Source: Cepaea nemoralis (lineage: Eukaryota > Mollusca > Gastropoda > Stylommatophora > Helicidae). Taken from it: a DNA stretch of 64,000 nucleotides. Below are positions 21,905 to 34,379 of this stretch, one piece after another. The notes below the pieces were generated by a model. It was not told the origin of the DNA. It did not search any database and saw nothing but the letters and a program-made list of their open reading frames with translations. The DNA lies in NCBI GenBank assembly GCA_014155875.1, contig JACEFZ010016114.1:1-64000 (forward strand), read 5' to 3'. Made by a program: the position numbers and the translations under genes. Each line of letters starts with the position of its first letter. Positions within the stretch are counted from its first letter, which is position 1.

Positions 21905-22050
21905 GTGCAGTCGCCGCGAATTGTGCAGGTTAGGATTTTCTTTTTGCCCCCGACAGAAAAAAAATCCCACACCTTACCGAGGGATTGAACCCGGGTCTCC
22001 CGAAGGAGAGTCCGGCGTTCTAGCCACTCGGCCAGCCTCAAAGCGTAAAA
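21905..22050 (-). mobile_element. tRNA-derived SINE, family D head
   Basis: On the minus strand: GGCTGGCCGAGTGGCTAGAA (A box) and ACCCGGGTTCAATCCCTCGG (B box) followed by GGGATTTTTTTT. Head and GGGATTTTTT junction match the SINE at 35455-35840. It lacks a CCA-type end and folds poorly as a tRNA because of the SINE body, so it is not called a tRNA gene. Confidence 0.65.
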
Positions 22051-22059
22051 CCAGGTCAA

Positions 22060-22899
22060 CATACTTCAATCTGGCGCAGAACGTTGCAAGCAGGTACACA
22101 AGCACAACAACCACTGGGAGAGAGAACGACGTCACGTGAACAACACCCAGAGACGTAACAGTTACCGAATGCTTTCTCGTCAGGTGTCCAAGAATCAAAG
22201 AAGAACAGGAATATGAGTATCGAGCACTGACGAAAGCTGTGAGACGAAGCTTGGAAGAGTCGTTCTACAAGGCAGCGTGTGGTCTTCATGCTGGGAGGAC
22301 AACAAACATGCATGCAGCTCACGAGTCTAATGTTCTAACAGAACAGTCTAGCTATCACTTTATATAAAGGAAAAAAAAACATGCTTCTTTCATAGAGCTA
22401 ACGCTGACGTGCACATTGCCTATTGTGTCTATGTGGTTTATATAATATCATATTATAACTACAACAAAATCGTCACAAGACCTGTCTAGTGGACAAACTA
22501 AAAAAAAAAAAAAAAGAAGCAAAAGTAGACGCGAGCAAAACATCATCTGATTACATAAATAAATAGGTTAAGTTAAGCAAAGAAACCAACCCTCGCTCCA
22601 TTTGAGCAAACATATTGATGCATTATAAATGAGCGGATTCCACCCGTTTCTAACCTGAGATTACCGGGGAGATAACATGCTCCATATTCGAACAATGTCA
22701 CTGACTATGAATTTTAAGTATTTCGGCCAAAGTTTAATTCATTTCATATGATACATAACTCTCCAGTATACACCTGACGAGATGCAACCAAATGTGCCAG
22801 GCCAGGAATCCTGCAATATTTTAGATATTATGTGTAGCATCTGTATGTAAACTACTGGATTGCCTAGACAATCAACGCGGGCCTGATCGCAACGTCCTG
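22060..22899. other. No recognised feature
   Basis: Contains a 15-base A run near 22500; otherwise unremarkable. Confidence 0.4.
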
Positions 22900-23125
22900 C
22901 CAAGGACATGCGACATGTGTTTGAGGCGTGTTGGAGAGGTGTTAATTCATGAGCCTGTTACACGCGTTGAGGCGCACTGGGCATATGCTGCCAGGTCTAT
23001 GTTTGTATTAAGCAATCAACACTTCAGGGGTGTCATCGTCAGCATAACATCGGCGGCATTTACTTCCCACAACATGTCCTGGTACCCATTTAAGTTGGGT
23101 CGACCTGGGAGACCAGATGCATTGT
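22900..23125 (-). mobile_element. SINE family E, copy
   Basis: CCTGGTACCCATTTAAGTTG and GGTCGACCTGGGAGACCAG are the reverse complement of the family E tail (GACCCAGTCTAAAATGGGTA). It directly abuts the MITE at 23126. Confidence 0.5.
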
Positions 23126-23351
23126 CACTGATCCAGGGCCAAACCAAAAAGTAGGTTTGGACCAAACAAGGTGCACAATCAAATGAACATGTATTATAAT
23201 GTAAATGTCCATTCACTGAGCATTGACATTGATACAGATACCGCGAAACGAAACAAATAAGCCGATGGTTATATTATGGCGATATATCGACCTTCTGTTC
23301 AAATGGGAAATCATACTTGGCGATATTCAATCCTTCGGCACTGAATCAGTT
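23126..23351. mobile_element. MITE with 15-bp TIRs, copy 1
   Basis: 226 bp, similar over its full length to 53250-53473 (shared AAGTAGGTTTGGACCAAA, TCTGTTCAAATGGGA, GGCGATAT). The right end GGCACTGAATCAGTT is intact; the left end is mutated (ACTGATCCAGGGCC). Confidence 0.7.
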
Positions 23352-23933
23352 AAAAATCGGCTTTACCGCAAATTAAAACCCTTGACCACTGGGACGGACA
23401 GACAGGCGTGCTAACCAATAAGCCGCAACGCCTGGCATGTGTATATATCTCCAGACATCCTGGGTACATACAGAGAAGACAAATATAGGACAGTTCTCCT
23501 GTGTTTCTGCACGTAGTCTCTATATATGCAACAGCTAGCATGCCCAGATCTATCTTAGCAAACATGTAAAGGCATACAGAAGATCATGTCCTTACATAGT
23601 CTATGCAAGCATTCAGACAAGACAAGCCAAATATAGGACAGTTGATGTTTAAATTGTTCTCCTGTGTTTCTGCATTTGGTCTCTACATAAGCAACACCAA
23701 GCATGCCCAAGATGGTCTCAGTACATATGTATGGGAATACAGAAGATCGTTTGCACATATAGTCTATGCTAGCATTCAGACATCAAGAGAGACACAAATG
23801 TAACGACTAGCGCAGTATCTCAGCACTGATCTGACTTCACGTGCTGTTCCTACAAGCAGTCTGCGACATCAAAGGTCAAGGAGATTTCAGAGACACAGAT
23901 CAACAATCTAATTTGTGCAGCAATCCCACAAAC

Positions 23934-23969
23934 CTCTGCTTCAGGTTCCGGTTCAGCTTTTGGAGTTTC
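23934..23969 (-). CDS. Exon 5, 36-nt phase-0 microexon
   Basis: Acceptor AACATTAACAG and donor GTTTGT bound twelve codons, ETPKAEPEPEAE. The exon ends in the same GCAGAG as exon 3 and starts with the same GA(A/G)ACT as exon 4, which suggests exon duplication within the gene. Its small size makes any single test weak; the phase agreement, compositional match and shared ends are the evidence. Confidence 0.45.
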
Positions 23970-24470
23970 CTGTTAATGTTATCACATAAATAAAAAGTAT
24001 ACATTTCAGCGGTTCGTATTTTAGTCATGCACAATAAACACATTAAGCGATGACAATGAATTTAACATTAAAAAAACGTTAATTCTTCACGGACTTGACA
24101 ACCGTGTTGGCAATAACTTACCTTAATCACGTGTGCACGTGAAAACACTGTACATGCAATATTTTATAAGCAAACATGCTTTCTCATAAACATTATTAAT
24201 TGAAGGTTATAAACCAGTCAGCAGCACCGGTTCTCATCCCGGTGGAGAGCACACAGGGACTGGACGCACAAGGCGACAGAGACCCTACCGAAGGGTTCCA
24301 GTAGTGACCGACTGAAAGTCACTGCAGATTTATGTTATCTAAAATGTTTGTGTAAATGCGTAAATGCTATTTATTTGGTTTATTCTGATTGGTAAGCATC
24401 ACTTTCAATGTATAAGGTTACTTCCGTTACTCTATACAGTGCACGAACACTTTAGCACAGGATTTAAATG
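23970..24470. other. Intronic DNA, no recognised feature
   Basis: Nothing supported beyond short hairpin-like CCGGTTCTCATCCCGG near 24226. Confidence 0.35.
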
Positions 24471-24472
24471 TG

Positions 24473-24541
<69 letters not shown>
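24471..24541. repeat. TA/TG dinucleotide repeat
   Basis: About 20 bases of TA then about 50 of TG. Confidence 0.95.
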
Positions 24542-24542
<1 letters not shown>

Positions 24543-24574
24543 CATTCCTATTAAATGAAATGAGCCAAGAAAAC

Positions 24575-24720
24575 AACAGTGATTCATCGCTATCATATAA
24601 AGAACTAAGACAACAGTGGTTGATCGCTGTCGTAGAATGAGCATAGGTAACAACAGTGGTTGATCGCTGTCGTAGAATGAGCCAAGGTAACAACATTGGT
24701 GGATCTCTCACATACAATGA

Positions 24721-24723
<3 letters not shown>
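24575..24723. repeat. ~50-bp tandem repeat
   Basis: Three units of the type AACAACAGTGGTTGATCGCT GTCGTAGAATGAGC, with a fourth diverged one running into the TA repeat. Confidence 0.75.

Positions 24724-24795
<72 letters not shown>
24724..24795. repeat. TA dinucleotide repeat
   Basis: About 72 bases of pure TA. Confidence 0.95.
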
Positions 24796-24798
<3 letters not shown>

Positions 24799-24799
24799 T

Positions 24800-26454
24800 T
24801 TATCCAGGTGCAACAACAATAGCAAATGTAAAATTAAAAGCGCTGACCTACAGAGTACATAGTTCTGTACACGTCCACTCGAACGTAAATCTGCCTTTCT
24901 TAATTTTCAACAATATTCTATCTATATCCGAAATATAATGTATATACCACAGATTTTGTTTTTCAACCTATGTTGTATTTGTTTTATAAAGTATGTATAA
25001 TGAAGTTCTGTCTTTCACTTAGTTGTGAATATTTATACTGGCGATCATCTTCTATAAAATGGGAATACTTTAATCTTTGATTAACAGCTTTACAAATGTC
25101 ATGTTCGACTTTCCTTACATATCCACTAAATACAGATTTTAGATCTACTTATTTATCGAGTAATCTTTCTCCACATTCTCTGAAGCTAATTATCCGTACT
25201 ACGTTGTCTACTGACGTGGGCTGATTGCATGCATTGGGACACATATTCTTTGAATAATTGTCTGTGTGGTACATATTTACGCCATGCTCCAGTCATAGCG
25301 TGAAATATTATTCTGTTTATGACATAATTCACAATTTTATTCATAGAGGCATTGCCTTTTCGTAAGCCATACCAATTGCGCTTACGAAATTCGAGCAATT
25401 TTCAAGAGGCAATTTTGCCTTAATAGCAAGTTGTAGCCTCAGTAATTTTCCGTTACATGAAATGTTAAGTTGATCTGTTATCTGAGAATGTAGATGTAAA
25501 TAGTTAGTGTTAGTTGTTTATATATCTTTCACGATAACTGTCGTGCTTTAGACTGTACTCCTCACACCACATCTCGTGTTGTGACAAGCAACAAAAACAG
25601 AAGTGTAAATACTTGTGTAGGCAGCCTTCCATCTTGTATTTCTACGATATGTTGATGGAAAGTGTCTCATAGCTAATAGTCATACCCCCACCCCAGTCTT
25701 CCACATAGTGAGACTGATAACCAACCTTCTGGAACAGGAGCGAATAATAGAAAGACCCATGTGCATGGCGTGCGCTTTGGAAACCGTCCGCAGCTGATAT
25801 GATCCCCAGTGGAGACAGTATGGCTCTGGGGTCGACCTAGCTTCATAACAATTCTTACCAGACAATTTTCAGGTATTTATCTGATAAGGAAAGGCAATGA
25901 AGAAGGGAACTGGTCATTAACACTATATACCACAGACTAGAATATGTGGGAGTCTAATACTTCACATCTCAACGGTAGCATCTGCTATGGACTATGCTTT
26001 ATCCACAAACATCACAACAACTGACGTTTTAACGTCAGCAGCCTTTGCTGAAAACATGAACATAAAATGTGATGATGATAATGATGATGGCAGTGTATTG
26101 TATCAGTTTACATTGTCATCATACATACACAGCATTTAATAATTTCATACTGTCCTCGTCATCATCATCGTCAACAGCATCATCCTAATCACAAATGCAT
26201 TGAAAGATTTCAAATAGTCACCATCGTAAATGATATGTAAGCAGTATTTATAGATTTCATATTGTTATCAACATTATTATCATCATGATACTTAAACACT
26301 ATTTAGAAATATTATATTGATGTTGACGATATGAAAGATTGTGTTGAGAACATACAACATAGAGCATGCTGTGAACATCAGCCAGTTCACGGGTTGATAT
26401 GTACACAGACGAACGGCCCTTTATAGCATGCAGGTCTGCGAGGGGCGGGGTATG
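24800..26454. other. Intronic DNA, no recognised feature
   Basis: AT-rich; 26060-26300 has scattered ATCATC/GATGAT runs. No supported gene. Confidence 0.4.
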
Positions 26455-26655
26455 GGTACACAAGTCAGGAGGGTCGGCTTCATTGCAGCATGTTTTACCT
26501 CGTCTCACTCGGTCTCTCTCCGCAGAACGGCAAGATGCTTGCCGAGAGCATCGCACAAAGCAAGAACTCCGTACCTTCAGCGATGACCGCCCTGGAGGTT
26601 CCGGGAGGGAAAACAATTATACTCGCGGTCTTAACGGCGTGGTCCGATAAACGAA
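26455..26655 (-). mobile_element. SINE family B, copy
   Basis: Minus strand reads GGTACGGAGTTCTTGCTTTG, TGCGATGCTCTCGGC and AGAGAGACCGAG, matching the body of family B at 2200-2270. Confidence 0.6.
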
Positions 26656-26829
26656 CCTGCAGCCTCCAGAACGCGAGGCAGAAGTCGTAACCACTTTGTC
26701 ACGGAATAAGGGTGATTACATAAAGATATGGAGAACAGTGGGAAACCCTGTGGTGAAATAAACGACGCGTGAATAATTTCATTTACAAAAACCAGGGGCA
26801 GATCACTAGCTTGGGGTTATGCTCTAGTA

Positions 26830-27238
26830 CAGTGGTTCTCAACCGGTGGGGAACCCTCCACCCTCCCTCCTAGGGGGACATTTTAGGGTTTCCAGGAGGG
26901 GGGGGGGGGTGAATTAAGATTATTTCAAAATCGCATTAATGTAAGAACCGATTACTTCATTTTGTTTTTCCCTCGATAATTTACAGTTCTGTACTTCTCG
27001 CCCTTCTGACACTCATTTTATAACGTAAGTAGACCCTCAAATCACGCTTTATGTAGACGTCTAGACTTGTTCTAGTATGTGTTATTACATTTAGCTTCCA
27101 TTTTACATATACTGTGTAAGGATGCGTGGGGGTGGGGGGATTTATAGGGAAGAAATACGAAAATGGGGGGGGGGGGGGTGTGACGTTCTGAAAATATGGT
27201 GAAGGCGTGCATGGACCAAAAAAGGTTGAGAACCACTG
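26830..27238. mobile_element. hAT-type MITE, copy 2
   Basis: 409 bp, ends CAGTGGTTCTCAACC / GGTTGAGAACCACTG, flanked by CTCTAGTA (26822-26829) and CTCTAGTT (27239-27246), an 8-bp duplication with one mismatch. The interior matches copy 1 (6989-7401) in the opposite orientation (GACGTCTAGACTTGTT, AACCGATTACTT). G runs of 10-12 lie near both ends. Confidence 0.88.
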
Positions 27239-27639
27239 CTCTAGTTAAACTATGTACATCAAAGGTAGATAACCAGATTGGGAGATGATTGAACATATAT
27301 TGATATTCTAGGAACATATACGTTTGGAAAAATACATTCCTGCCAAGCATGTGAGATATATAAATACGTAAATGCATCAAGAGGTAGGTATACATATAAG
27401 TCTATATAATGATAAGTCCAGATATGGAAGCAGAACTTGCTGTGGGGGTACATGTAGGGTAAATACATCGTATAGTGGACATTGGGAAATGTCTAACAGG
27501 GTAGCAGGCGGGTGGGCTTATGTTTTAGGTTTCATACAAATCAAAGGAGGTGCAGTTCTGTCAGTTATTTTGGAAACAAGTTTCGTTCTAATGCAGTGAA
27601 TTTAATAGGACCACGGTGGTTCTAGAAAAACCTGGGATA

Positions 27640-27885
27640 GAAAAGATAGTTGATGAAATAATTAAAAATGAGGCAAGTGAAATATTTCGGCCACGTTAAA
27701 AGATATACCATACTGGAGGGTAAGGTTGAAGGTCAGCGAGTAAGAGAAAGACAGCGATACAAGTGGGAAGATAACACCAAGAGAGGGGCGAAAAGCAGTC
27801 AGACAGTATATAAAATCAAGGCGAGAGACAGTATTAGAGACGCATTGCAGCCAAACACTCACTGTGGAGACGGCACCTGATTGAT
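27640..27885 (+). pseudogene. RTE-like LINE 3' fragment
   Basis: The frame reads RQVKYFGHVKRYTILEGKVE then GQRVRERQRYKWEDN and ends CGDGT then stop at 27880. YFGHV..R..LE..-EG and a GT-stop C-terminus are typical of RTE-type reverse transcriptase tails. The related minus-strand piece at 55070-55625 has LKYFGHLKRHES. Confidence 0.6.
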
Positions 27886-27889
27886 TGAT

Positions 27890-28327
27890 AATGGGACCAA
27901 CAGAGTCGTGAGATCGACTCAGTCAAACAGATTGGGTGCCAGAGATTTACCAGGGAAAGAAAAGGTTGCCCGGGCATAATGCTGACTAAATTAGCTCGGA
28001 CAGTGAAACTATGGGCAGAAAACCGGAGGCATATGATGAATGGCTGACAAATGAAAGACGTTACTTATTAGTGTCCACATTACTTCATCTGCTGGTACTT
28101 ACACTACTCAATTGACTATTGCTTACTTTGTTTTATCCTCTAATCCTTAATTAATCTGTTTCATAGTAGTAGTAGTTACTTTACTCTGTTTAATATTATC
28201 ATTTTCCTTCTTCTTATTTCCTTAACCCATGATTAATTACAATTTTGACTAATTTTTGTGTATGGTGTAAGATAGTCAGCCTCAGACCAACCCTCTTTAG
28301 TTGCCCTAGGCCACCTGCACAGGAGGT
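27890..28327. other. Possible further LINE debris
   Basis: GGCAGAAAACCGGAGGCATA near 28015 hints at a second LINE C-terminus, but nothing firm can be supported. Confidence 0.25.
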
Positions 28328-28690
28328 TTGCAGTGTTACTATTCTTACTTCTTTTTTGGGGGCCTGGCAACACACGGTCGTTATTACTATTTACTGTACT
28401 TTATTTCTTTAGTGCATACTTTACTCTTTTCAGTACTACTGATTTTACTCTTTTTACTACAACTTACTTTAGTCCATTTAGTTCTTACATTACTCAGTTT
28501 ATTAGTACTTACTTTACTGTTTGCTAACGCTTTCTTCACTCTGTTTACTCGTACTTACTTTACTCAGTTTACTCGTACTTACTTTACTCTGTTTACCAGT
28601 ACTTATTTTACTCTGTTTACGAGAACATACTGTTTACTAGTATATACTAATTACTAGTACTTACTAGTACTTTACTCTGTTTACTAGTAC
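28328..28690. repeat. ~24-bp tandem repeat, pyrimidine-rich
   Basis: Repeats of CTTTACTCTGTTTACTCGTA, best preserved at 28500-28690. The 109-codon Leu/Phe/Thr frame is a repeat artefact. Confidence 0.75.
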
Positions 28691-29089
28691 TTACTCTGCG
28701 CGGCCTTCCTAACAACGACGAATTCCTTTGGAACACTACTTGGACAATTACACTGTTTAAATGATGCCACGTACAGCTAGGACAGTATAAGCATTTATAA
28801 GATGATGCTATATACTTTACCTATACAGTGTTAGTACACTATGATATAGCACATATATTTGGCGAGGCACTGAACAGTTAAAGGGTACGCTGTCTTTTAT
28901 CAGACTTGCCTGTTAGTTGCGATGTAGAGACTGACTGACTAACAGACAGTTGTAGGGTTGATTAGTGGAGCAGTGAGAAAAAAAAAAGAATGAACATACA
29001 TTCAGTGTTAAGGGCTGGCAATAATCATGATATAAATATACAATGTAAATATGTGAGTAGACAACACTGAGTCAAGAAGCTGGGAATAC

Positions 29090-29140
29090 CTCCTCCTCAT
29101 CCCCACCTCTTCGGCGTCGGCTACGAAAACTGGAAGTCTC
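29090..29140 (-). CDS. Exon 4, 51-nt phase-0 cassette exon
   Basis: Acceptor CACCTTACAG and donor GTATTC flank exactly 17 codons, ETSSFRSRRRRGGDEEE. The GAG-GTAT donor context copies that of exon 3. Being symmetric (phase 0 in, 0 out), it could be skipped without shifting frame. A partial duplicate of the acceptor-side sequence (CCTGTAAGGTGAGTCAACAT) lies about 65 bp away, without a second exon. Confidence 0.55.
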
Positions 29141-29245
29141 CTGTAAGGTGAGTCAACATCTAATTTAGTAACAACAGCAAGCAGAAATGTCACGACAATA
29201 TGTTTCCTGTAAGGTGAGTCAACATTGTAGCAACAGCAAACAGAC
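29141..29245. repeat. ~66-bp direct duplication beside exon 4
   Basis: CCTGTAAGGTGAGTCAACAT followed by TTAGTAACAACAGCAA / TGTAGCAACAGCAAAC occurs at 29140 and again at 29206. Confidence 0.7.
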
Positions 29246-29599
29246 ATGAAACGTTAATATGAGAAACAAGAATAGCCATGTTTCATCACTGCTGGAGTTG
29301 CTTCGGTTAAGTGTTGTCCTTGAACCTGGCAACCTTCGAAAAATAAACATAAAAGTAAAGGAGGAAACCAACATTGTGAAATCAACAGCGGTCACCCCAG
29401 CATACGACAGTCTTGCCATAATAAAATGGACAAGTGCTGGAAAAAAAATGGTGACCACAAGTGCGGTAACTCTTTATGTAGCCAACGGTCCATAGGTGGC
29501 GCTAGCGCTGCTCATGTTTCTCTAATTGTACGCACAAATAATACAGTTACAACAGTTCGTTTATATGAGAGACCATCATAATCTTTAGGAACGGTGACA
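29246..29599. other. No recognised feature
   Basis: Open frames of 78-79 codons on both strands lack conserved motifs. Confidence 0.35.
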
Positions 29600-29770
29600 A
29601 CATAGTGGCTGGTGAGTTCGCCTGTCGGTCTACTGGTTCTGGTTTGAATCCCCTTCGATACAAGTTGTAATTGTCTACAGGTTCAGGCGGTCAGTACGAT
29701 ACTGACCATGTCCCCCAACGTGGGCCATTCGGTCAAGAAAATATGGACCTAGCACAAGATGTCCTTTTCA
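29600..29770 (+). mobile_element. Probable tRNA-derived SINE fragment
   Basis: GTGGCTGGTGAGTTCGCCTG and GGTTTGAATCCCC resemble A and B boxes about 45 bp apart. Body not matched to another copy here. Confidence 0.4.
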
Positions 29771-30289
29771 TACCAGAGTGACATGTCAATGGGGTTCTCT
29801 GCAGTGGCAATCTGGACAGTGGGCAAACCGAAGCTGAAACCATCAACAGAAGCATTGCCCCATCACAACATGACGTGTCTTCTGTGTACATTCAACAGAA
29901 CCTTTACCCCACCACAACTTGACGTGTCAGCTGTTTACATTCAAGAATTTATACATTCAAAGACTGTAAACAACTGTTCCTCTGTCGCTGACAAGCAAAT
30001 CTGACCACAGGAAAACAAATAAAATCACTTCTAGATAAACAGTCATAGCATTCGGAAATAAGTTCGTTTACTAAACAATCGCTATTATAATAACGACTTT
30101 GTAAACTACTAGAACCGATTAGTTAGATTTAGTAATTATTATATTAATGTAACAACAAAATACAAAATGGAAAAGAGTTTTCCAGATAAATCTAGAACCC
30201 GTCAATACTTTACTGGCAATATGGGATATCTCTCTCTAAAAAAAATAAATAAAAATAAACTGCTCTCACAGAATGTATTAACTGTCACC

Positions 30290-31098
30290 AGAATACCACA
30301 TAATAACATCAGCTGTGATCATAATAGCATAAGACTACATTAGCCGTGGTCATAGAAGAACATAAAACTATGTTAACAGAAGACTATGTTAGATTTATGA
30401 GAATAACATAAGACCACATAAGCGGTGAAGACAGAACATAAAGCTACGTTAGATGTGATCAGAATAACATAAGCCAACATTAGCTGTGATCATAGAAGAA
30501 CATAAGACTACGTTAGATGTGATCAGAATAACATAAGCCAACATTAGCTGTGATCATAGAAGAACATAAGACTGAGTTAAATGTGATCAGAATAACATGA
30601 AACTACATTAGCGGTGATGCTAGAAGAACATATAACTGCGCCTGATATCACCAGAATAACATAACACTGCATTAACTGTGATCATAGAAGAATATTAGAC
30701 TACGTTAGTTGTGATCAGAATAACATAAGACAACATTAGCAATGATCATAGAAGAACATTAGACTACGTTAGATGTGATCTGAATAACTTTCCTAGCTGT
30801 GATCATAATAAAACAAGACTACATTAAATATTGAGCACAACCCACTACTGGCAACGCCGATCGCATTCTGGTATGAACCTAAGGCCTATCCACGTCAATA
30901 TGGAAGCACTATACTCGAGTTTCGCCCTCATTTGAGCTCGTCAGTAGTGCATATCCCTGACCGGACCCGGAAACAGTCCCGGATCACGCGTGTGAAGCGG
31001 GTGTGTAACCACGCGGCACACACTGGACACACCAAATTATCACAACAGAATATCACAACGCTACCCATCGTAGGCTATGCTCAAGATTGCCCAAGACT
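30290..31098. repeat. ~60-bp degenerate tandem repeat, target of the RTE insertion
   Basis: Units of GTGATCATAGAAGAACATAA, GACTACGTTAGATGTGATCA and GAATAACATAAGCCAACATT, well ordered until about 30830, with unit-like CAAGACTACATTAGACG again at 31090 and CATTAGACGCGATCATAA after the LINE at 34370. The RTE element therefore landed in this array. Confidence 0.75.
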
Positions 31099-31108
31099 AC
31101 ATTAGACG

Positions 31109-34100
31109 GTCCTCTAAAAGTACTGGAGAGTTTTGGTCATAGACCATAACTTTATGAAGGGAAAATCCCAACTGCACCTCCCCGCGGTAGAGGATGGAAA
31201 CACACTACGGTGTGGCTAACACAGCTCTGGGGACCGAGTATCCACCGGAATAAGTGGACAACTCTGCAGCTGAGCAGAGCAGGGCACTCACTTGTCCTTA
31301 CAGTCGGAAATGGCTGTCAAAGGCAGAGGTAAAAAGACCACCATGTGAATGTGGAAGGCAAGGGGAAACCACCACATTATCTTCCCAAGACTTCATGGCA
31401 AAACATATATCAAAGTTAGTGAAGGACGTTGATGGCTGTCTTAGGGCATCCTCGTCCGGTAGGGACAGTCATGAGCCACAGGTGACACCAGACCGTCATC
31501 CAGCTACTGATGGCAAAATCTTAACTAAAATAAATAAATTTAGAGTAGGAACATGGAATGTTAGGACATTAAATGAGCTAGGAAAGTTGACCAATGTTCT
31601 AAGAGAGATGGATAGCATGAAAATGAATATACTAGGCGTTAGTGAGATGAGATGGAAGGGATCGGGCAAAATTATAGCTGACAATCACACAATAATTATT
31701 CTGGAGGGGATACACATGAAAAAAGGTGTAGGAATAATATTAGACGAACAAACAGCCAAGTCAATTAATGGATACTGGTGTATTTCAGATAGAGTTATTA
31801 TGGTAAAATCAAAGGCAAACCAATAGACATAAATATTATACAAGTATATGCACCAACAGCAAGCAGTAGTGATGAAGAAATACAACACTTTTACGACGAA
31901 ATAGAAATGGCGATGGCTCAAATTGGATCACAAGAAATAAAGATAATACTTGGTGATTTTAATGCAAAAGTAGGAAAGGGAAAATGGAGGATGTAGTGGG
32001 GAATTATGGTTTAGGTACAAGAAATGAAAGAGGGAAAAAGCTAATAGAATGGGCAAATATCAATGATATGATAATTGGAAACACATGGTTTAAACACCAT
32101 AAAAGACGACTGTACACATGGATAAGCCCTGATAAGAAAATACGCAACCAAATTGACTACATACTAATTAATAAAAGATTTAGAAAATGCTTTAAGGAAT
32201 GTAAAGGACAATGCCTGGTGCTGACTGTAATAGTGATCATGTACCACTATGTGGACAAATAAAAGTAAGATTAAAGAGAGGGAAAAAAATGGTTAAGAAC
32301 ATGCGACTTAATAAAGAGGTTCTAAAAATAGATAAAGAAATGCAAGAACAATACAGAGTGACTGTAAAAAATAGGTACAATGCAATAACTAAAATACAGA
32401 GTATAGATGAACAATGGGAAATGTTAAGGGGCTCCATTCATCAAACTAGCAAAGAAGTATTACTGGAGAGAGGCAAAATAGCTAAGAAAAAATGGATGAA
32501 TGAAGATATCTTAAAACTGATGGACAAAAGAAAACAGAGTAAAAATGACAAACAAGAATACGCTAAGATAAATAAAGAAATAAAAGATAAATGTGGGAAG
32601 GCTAAAGAAAGTTGGTTAAACGGGCAATGCAAAAAAATTGAACTAAATTCCACTAAAGATACAAAAAATATGCACAGACAAATCAGTGAGCTTACAGGAA
32701 GAAAAATAAGAATAAATACAGGGTGTTTGAATCAAAAAACAGGAAAGATAATATTAGAGGAAGATGCTATAATGAAGAGGTGGAATGAGTATATAAGAGA
32801 ATTATATGACGGAGAAAGGGTAGAATTAACAGAAGATAGTAACTTAGAAGGTCCACCTATTCTGAAAGAAGAAGTCGCTGACGCTATGAAACGTATGAAG
32901 AAAGGAAAAACAGCTGGGCCAGATGAAATCACAATAGAAGAACTGGAAGTATTGGGAGAATTTGGAGTAGATATATTAACCAAAATGTTGAATGATATTT
33001 ACAGCAGTGGATATTTACCCAGTGATATGCTGAAATCTGTATTTATAGCTATACCAAAAAGACCAGGAGCAATTGATTGTGAAAATTTTCGTACAATTAA
33101 CCTTATAAACCATATCACTAAGCTTCTACTCAGAATCATAATGAGAAGAACCAAAAAGAAAATAAAAATGGAAATTAGTGAAGAACAGTATGGATTTGTG
33201 GAAGGAAAGGGCACAAACAATGCAATTTATACATTACGGACACTAATAGAAAGGTCAGTAGAGAAACAGAGAGACATATATTTGTGCTTCATAGATTATA
33301 CTAAGGCATTGATAAGTAAAACATGATGAACTGATTAAAATGTTGGAAGATATCAACACTGATGAAAAAGATTTAAGAATAATAAAGAATATTTACTGGA
33401 ACCAAGCAGCAGCAATTAAAATGGGAAATAAAGAGGGTAGTTACGAACAGATAAAGCTAGGAGTACGACAAGGGTGTGTCTTGTCACCAGATCTTTTCTC
33501 CCTGTATAGCGAAGTAATAATGAGAGAGATCAAAGAGATGACAGGAATACTAGTTGGAGGTTATAATATAAATAATATACGCTATGCAGATGACACAGTA
33601 TTGGTGGCGGATAATTCAACAGACCTACAACAATTATTAGACGTTGTAGTAACAGAGAGTGCAAGGAAAGGACTCTCCTTGAATATCAAGAAAACAGTAA
33701 CAATGGTAATATCAAAGAAAATGGTGACACCAAAATGTGACATAGAAATAGAAGGGAAAATCCTTAACCAAGTTGATAATTTTAGATACCTAGGGGCATT
33801 TATAACATCAGATGGAAGATGTACAACAGAGATTAGGAGCAGAATAGGGCAGGCAAAAGCCGCATTTCAGAAAATGAAGAGTATCTTATGCAATAAGTCA
33901 CTATCACTGAATGTAAGAAAGAGAGTGATGAAATGCTATGTAGAACCAGTTTTGCTGTATGGCAGTGAATCTTGGAATGTAAATGAACAAATTAAGAAGA
34001 AATTAGAAGCAACAGAGATGTGGTTCCTGAGACGAATGTTGCGAATTCCTTGGACTGCCAGAGTAACTAACGACGACTGCCTGAAACAGGCTAACTGAAA

Positions 34101-34368
34101 CTAGAACATTATATACAACAATAAGACAGAGACAAACAGCTTTCCTCGGTCATGTGATGAGAAGAGAGGCATTGGAGAACATCGTAACAACTGGAAAGAT
34201 CGAGGGGAAGAGAGGCAGAGGTAGACCAAGAGAAGTGATGCTGGATGGATTGAGACGGTGGCATGGAGGAATATCAGCAGCAGAGTTGATCCAGAAAACC
34301 AAAGACCGAGATCTATGGAGAGCCATGAACGCCTACGCCAGCCGGCACGGCACTTGATGATGATGATG
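31109..34368 (+). mobile_element. Full-length RTE-like LINE, copy A
   Basis: 3260 bp flanked by a perfect 10-bp target duplication ACATTAGACG (31099-31108 and 34369-34378). It has a 5' region of about 0.4 kb, endonuclease, reverse transcriptase and a TGATGA-repeat tail, the layout of RTE-clade LINEs (their proteins are often annotated craniofacial development protein 2-like). Intact ends and duplication with multiple coding breaks indicate a normal insertion that later decayed. Confidence 0.85.
31508..34357 (+). pseudogene. RTE-like endonuclease-reverse transcriptase, frameshifted
   Basis: Endonuclease: FRVGTWNVRTLNELGKL at about 31540, GDFNAKVGKG at about 31950, IDYILINKR at about 32150. 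Reverse transcriptase: TAGPDEITIEEL at about 32910, LGVRQGCVLSPDLFSLY at about 33455, active site IRYADDTVLVAD at about 33577. C-terminus GHVMRREALENIVTTGKIEG and SRHGT then stop at 34357. Frame changes fall near 31805, 31985, 32215, 33310 and 34095, so at least five lesions block translation. The 33310 lesion is a small deletion compared with the sister copy at 61846-62997. Confidence 0.85.
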
Positions 34369-34379
34369 ACATTAGACGC

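Noticed and set aside
21960..22050. tRNA gene on the minus strand
   Set aside because: A and B boxes are present, but the sequence runs into a SINE body shared with 35455-35840 and lacks a proper 3' acceptor stem.
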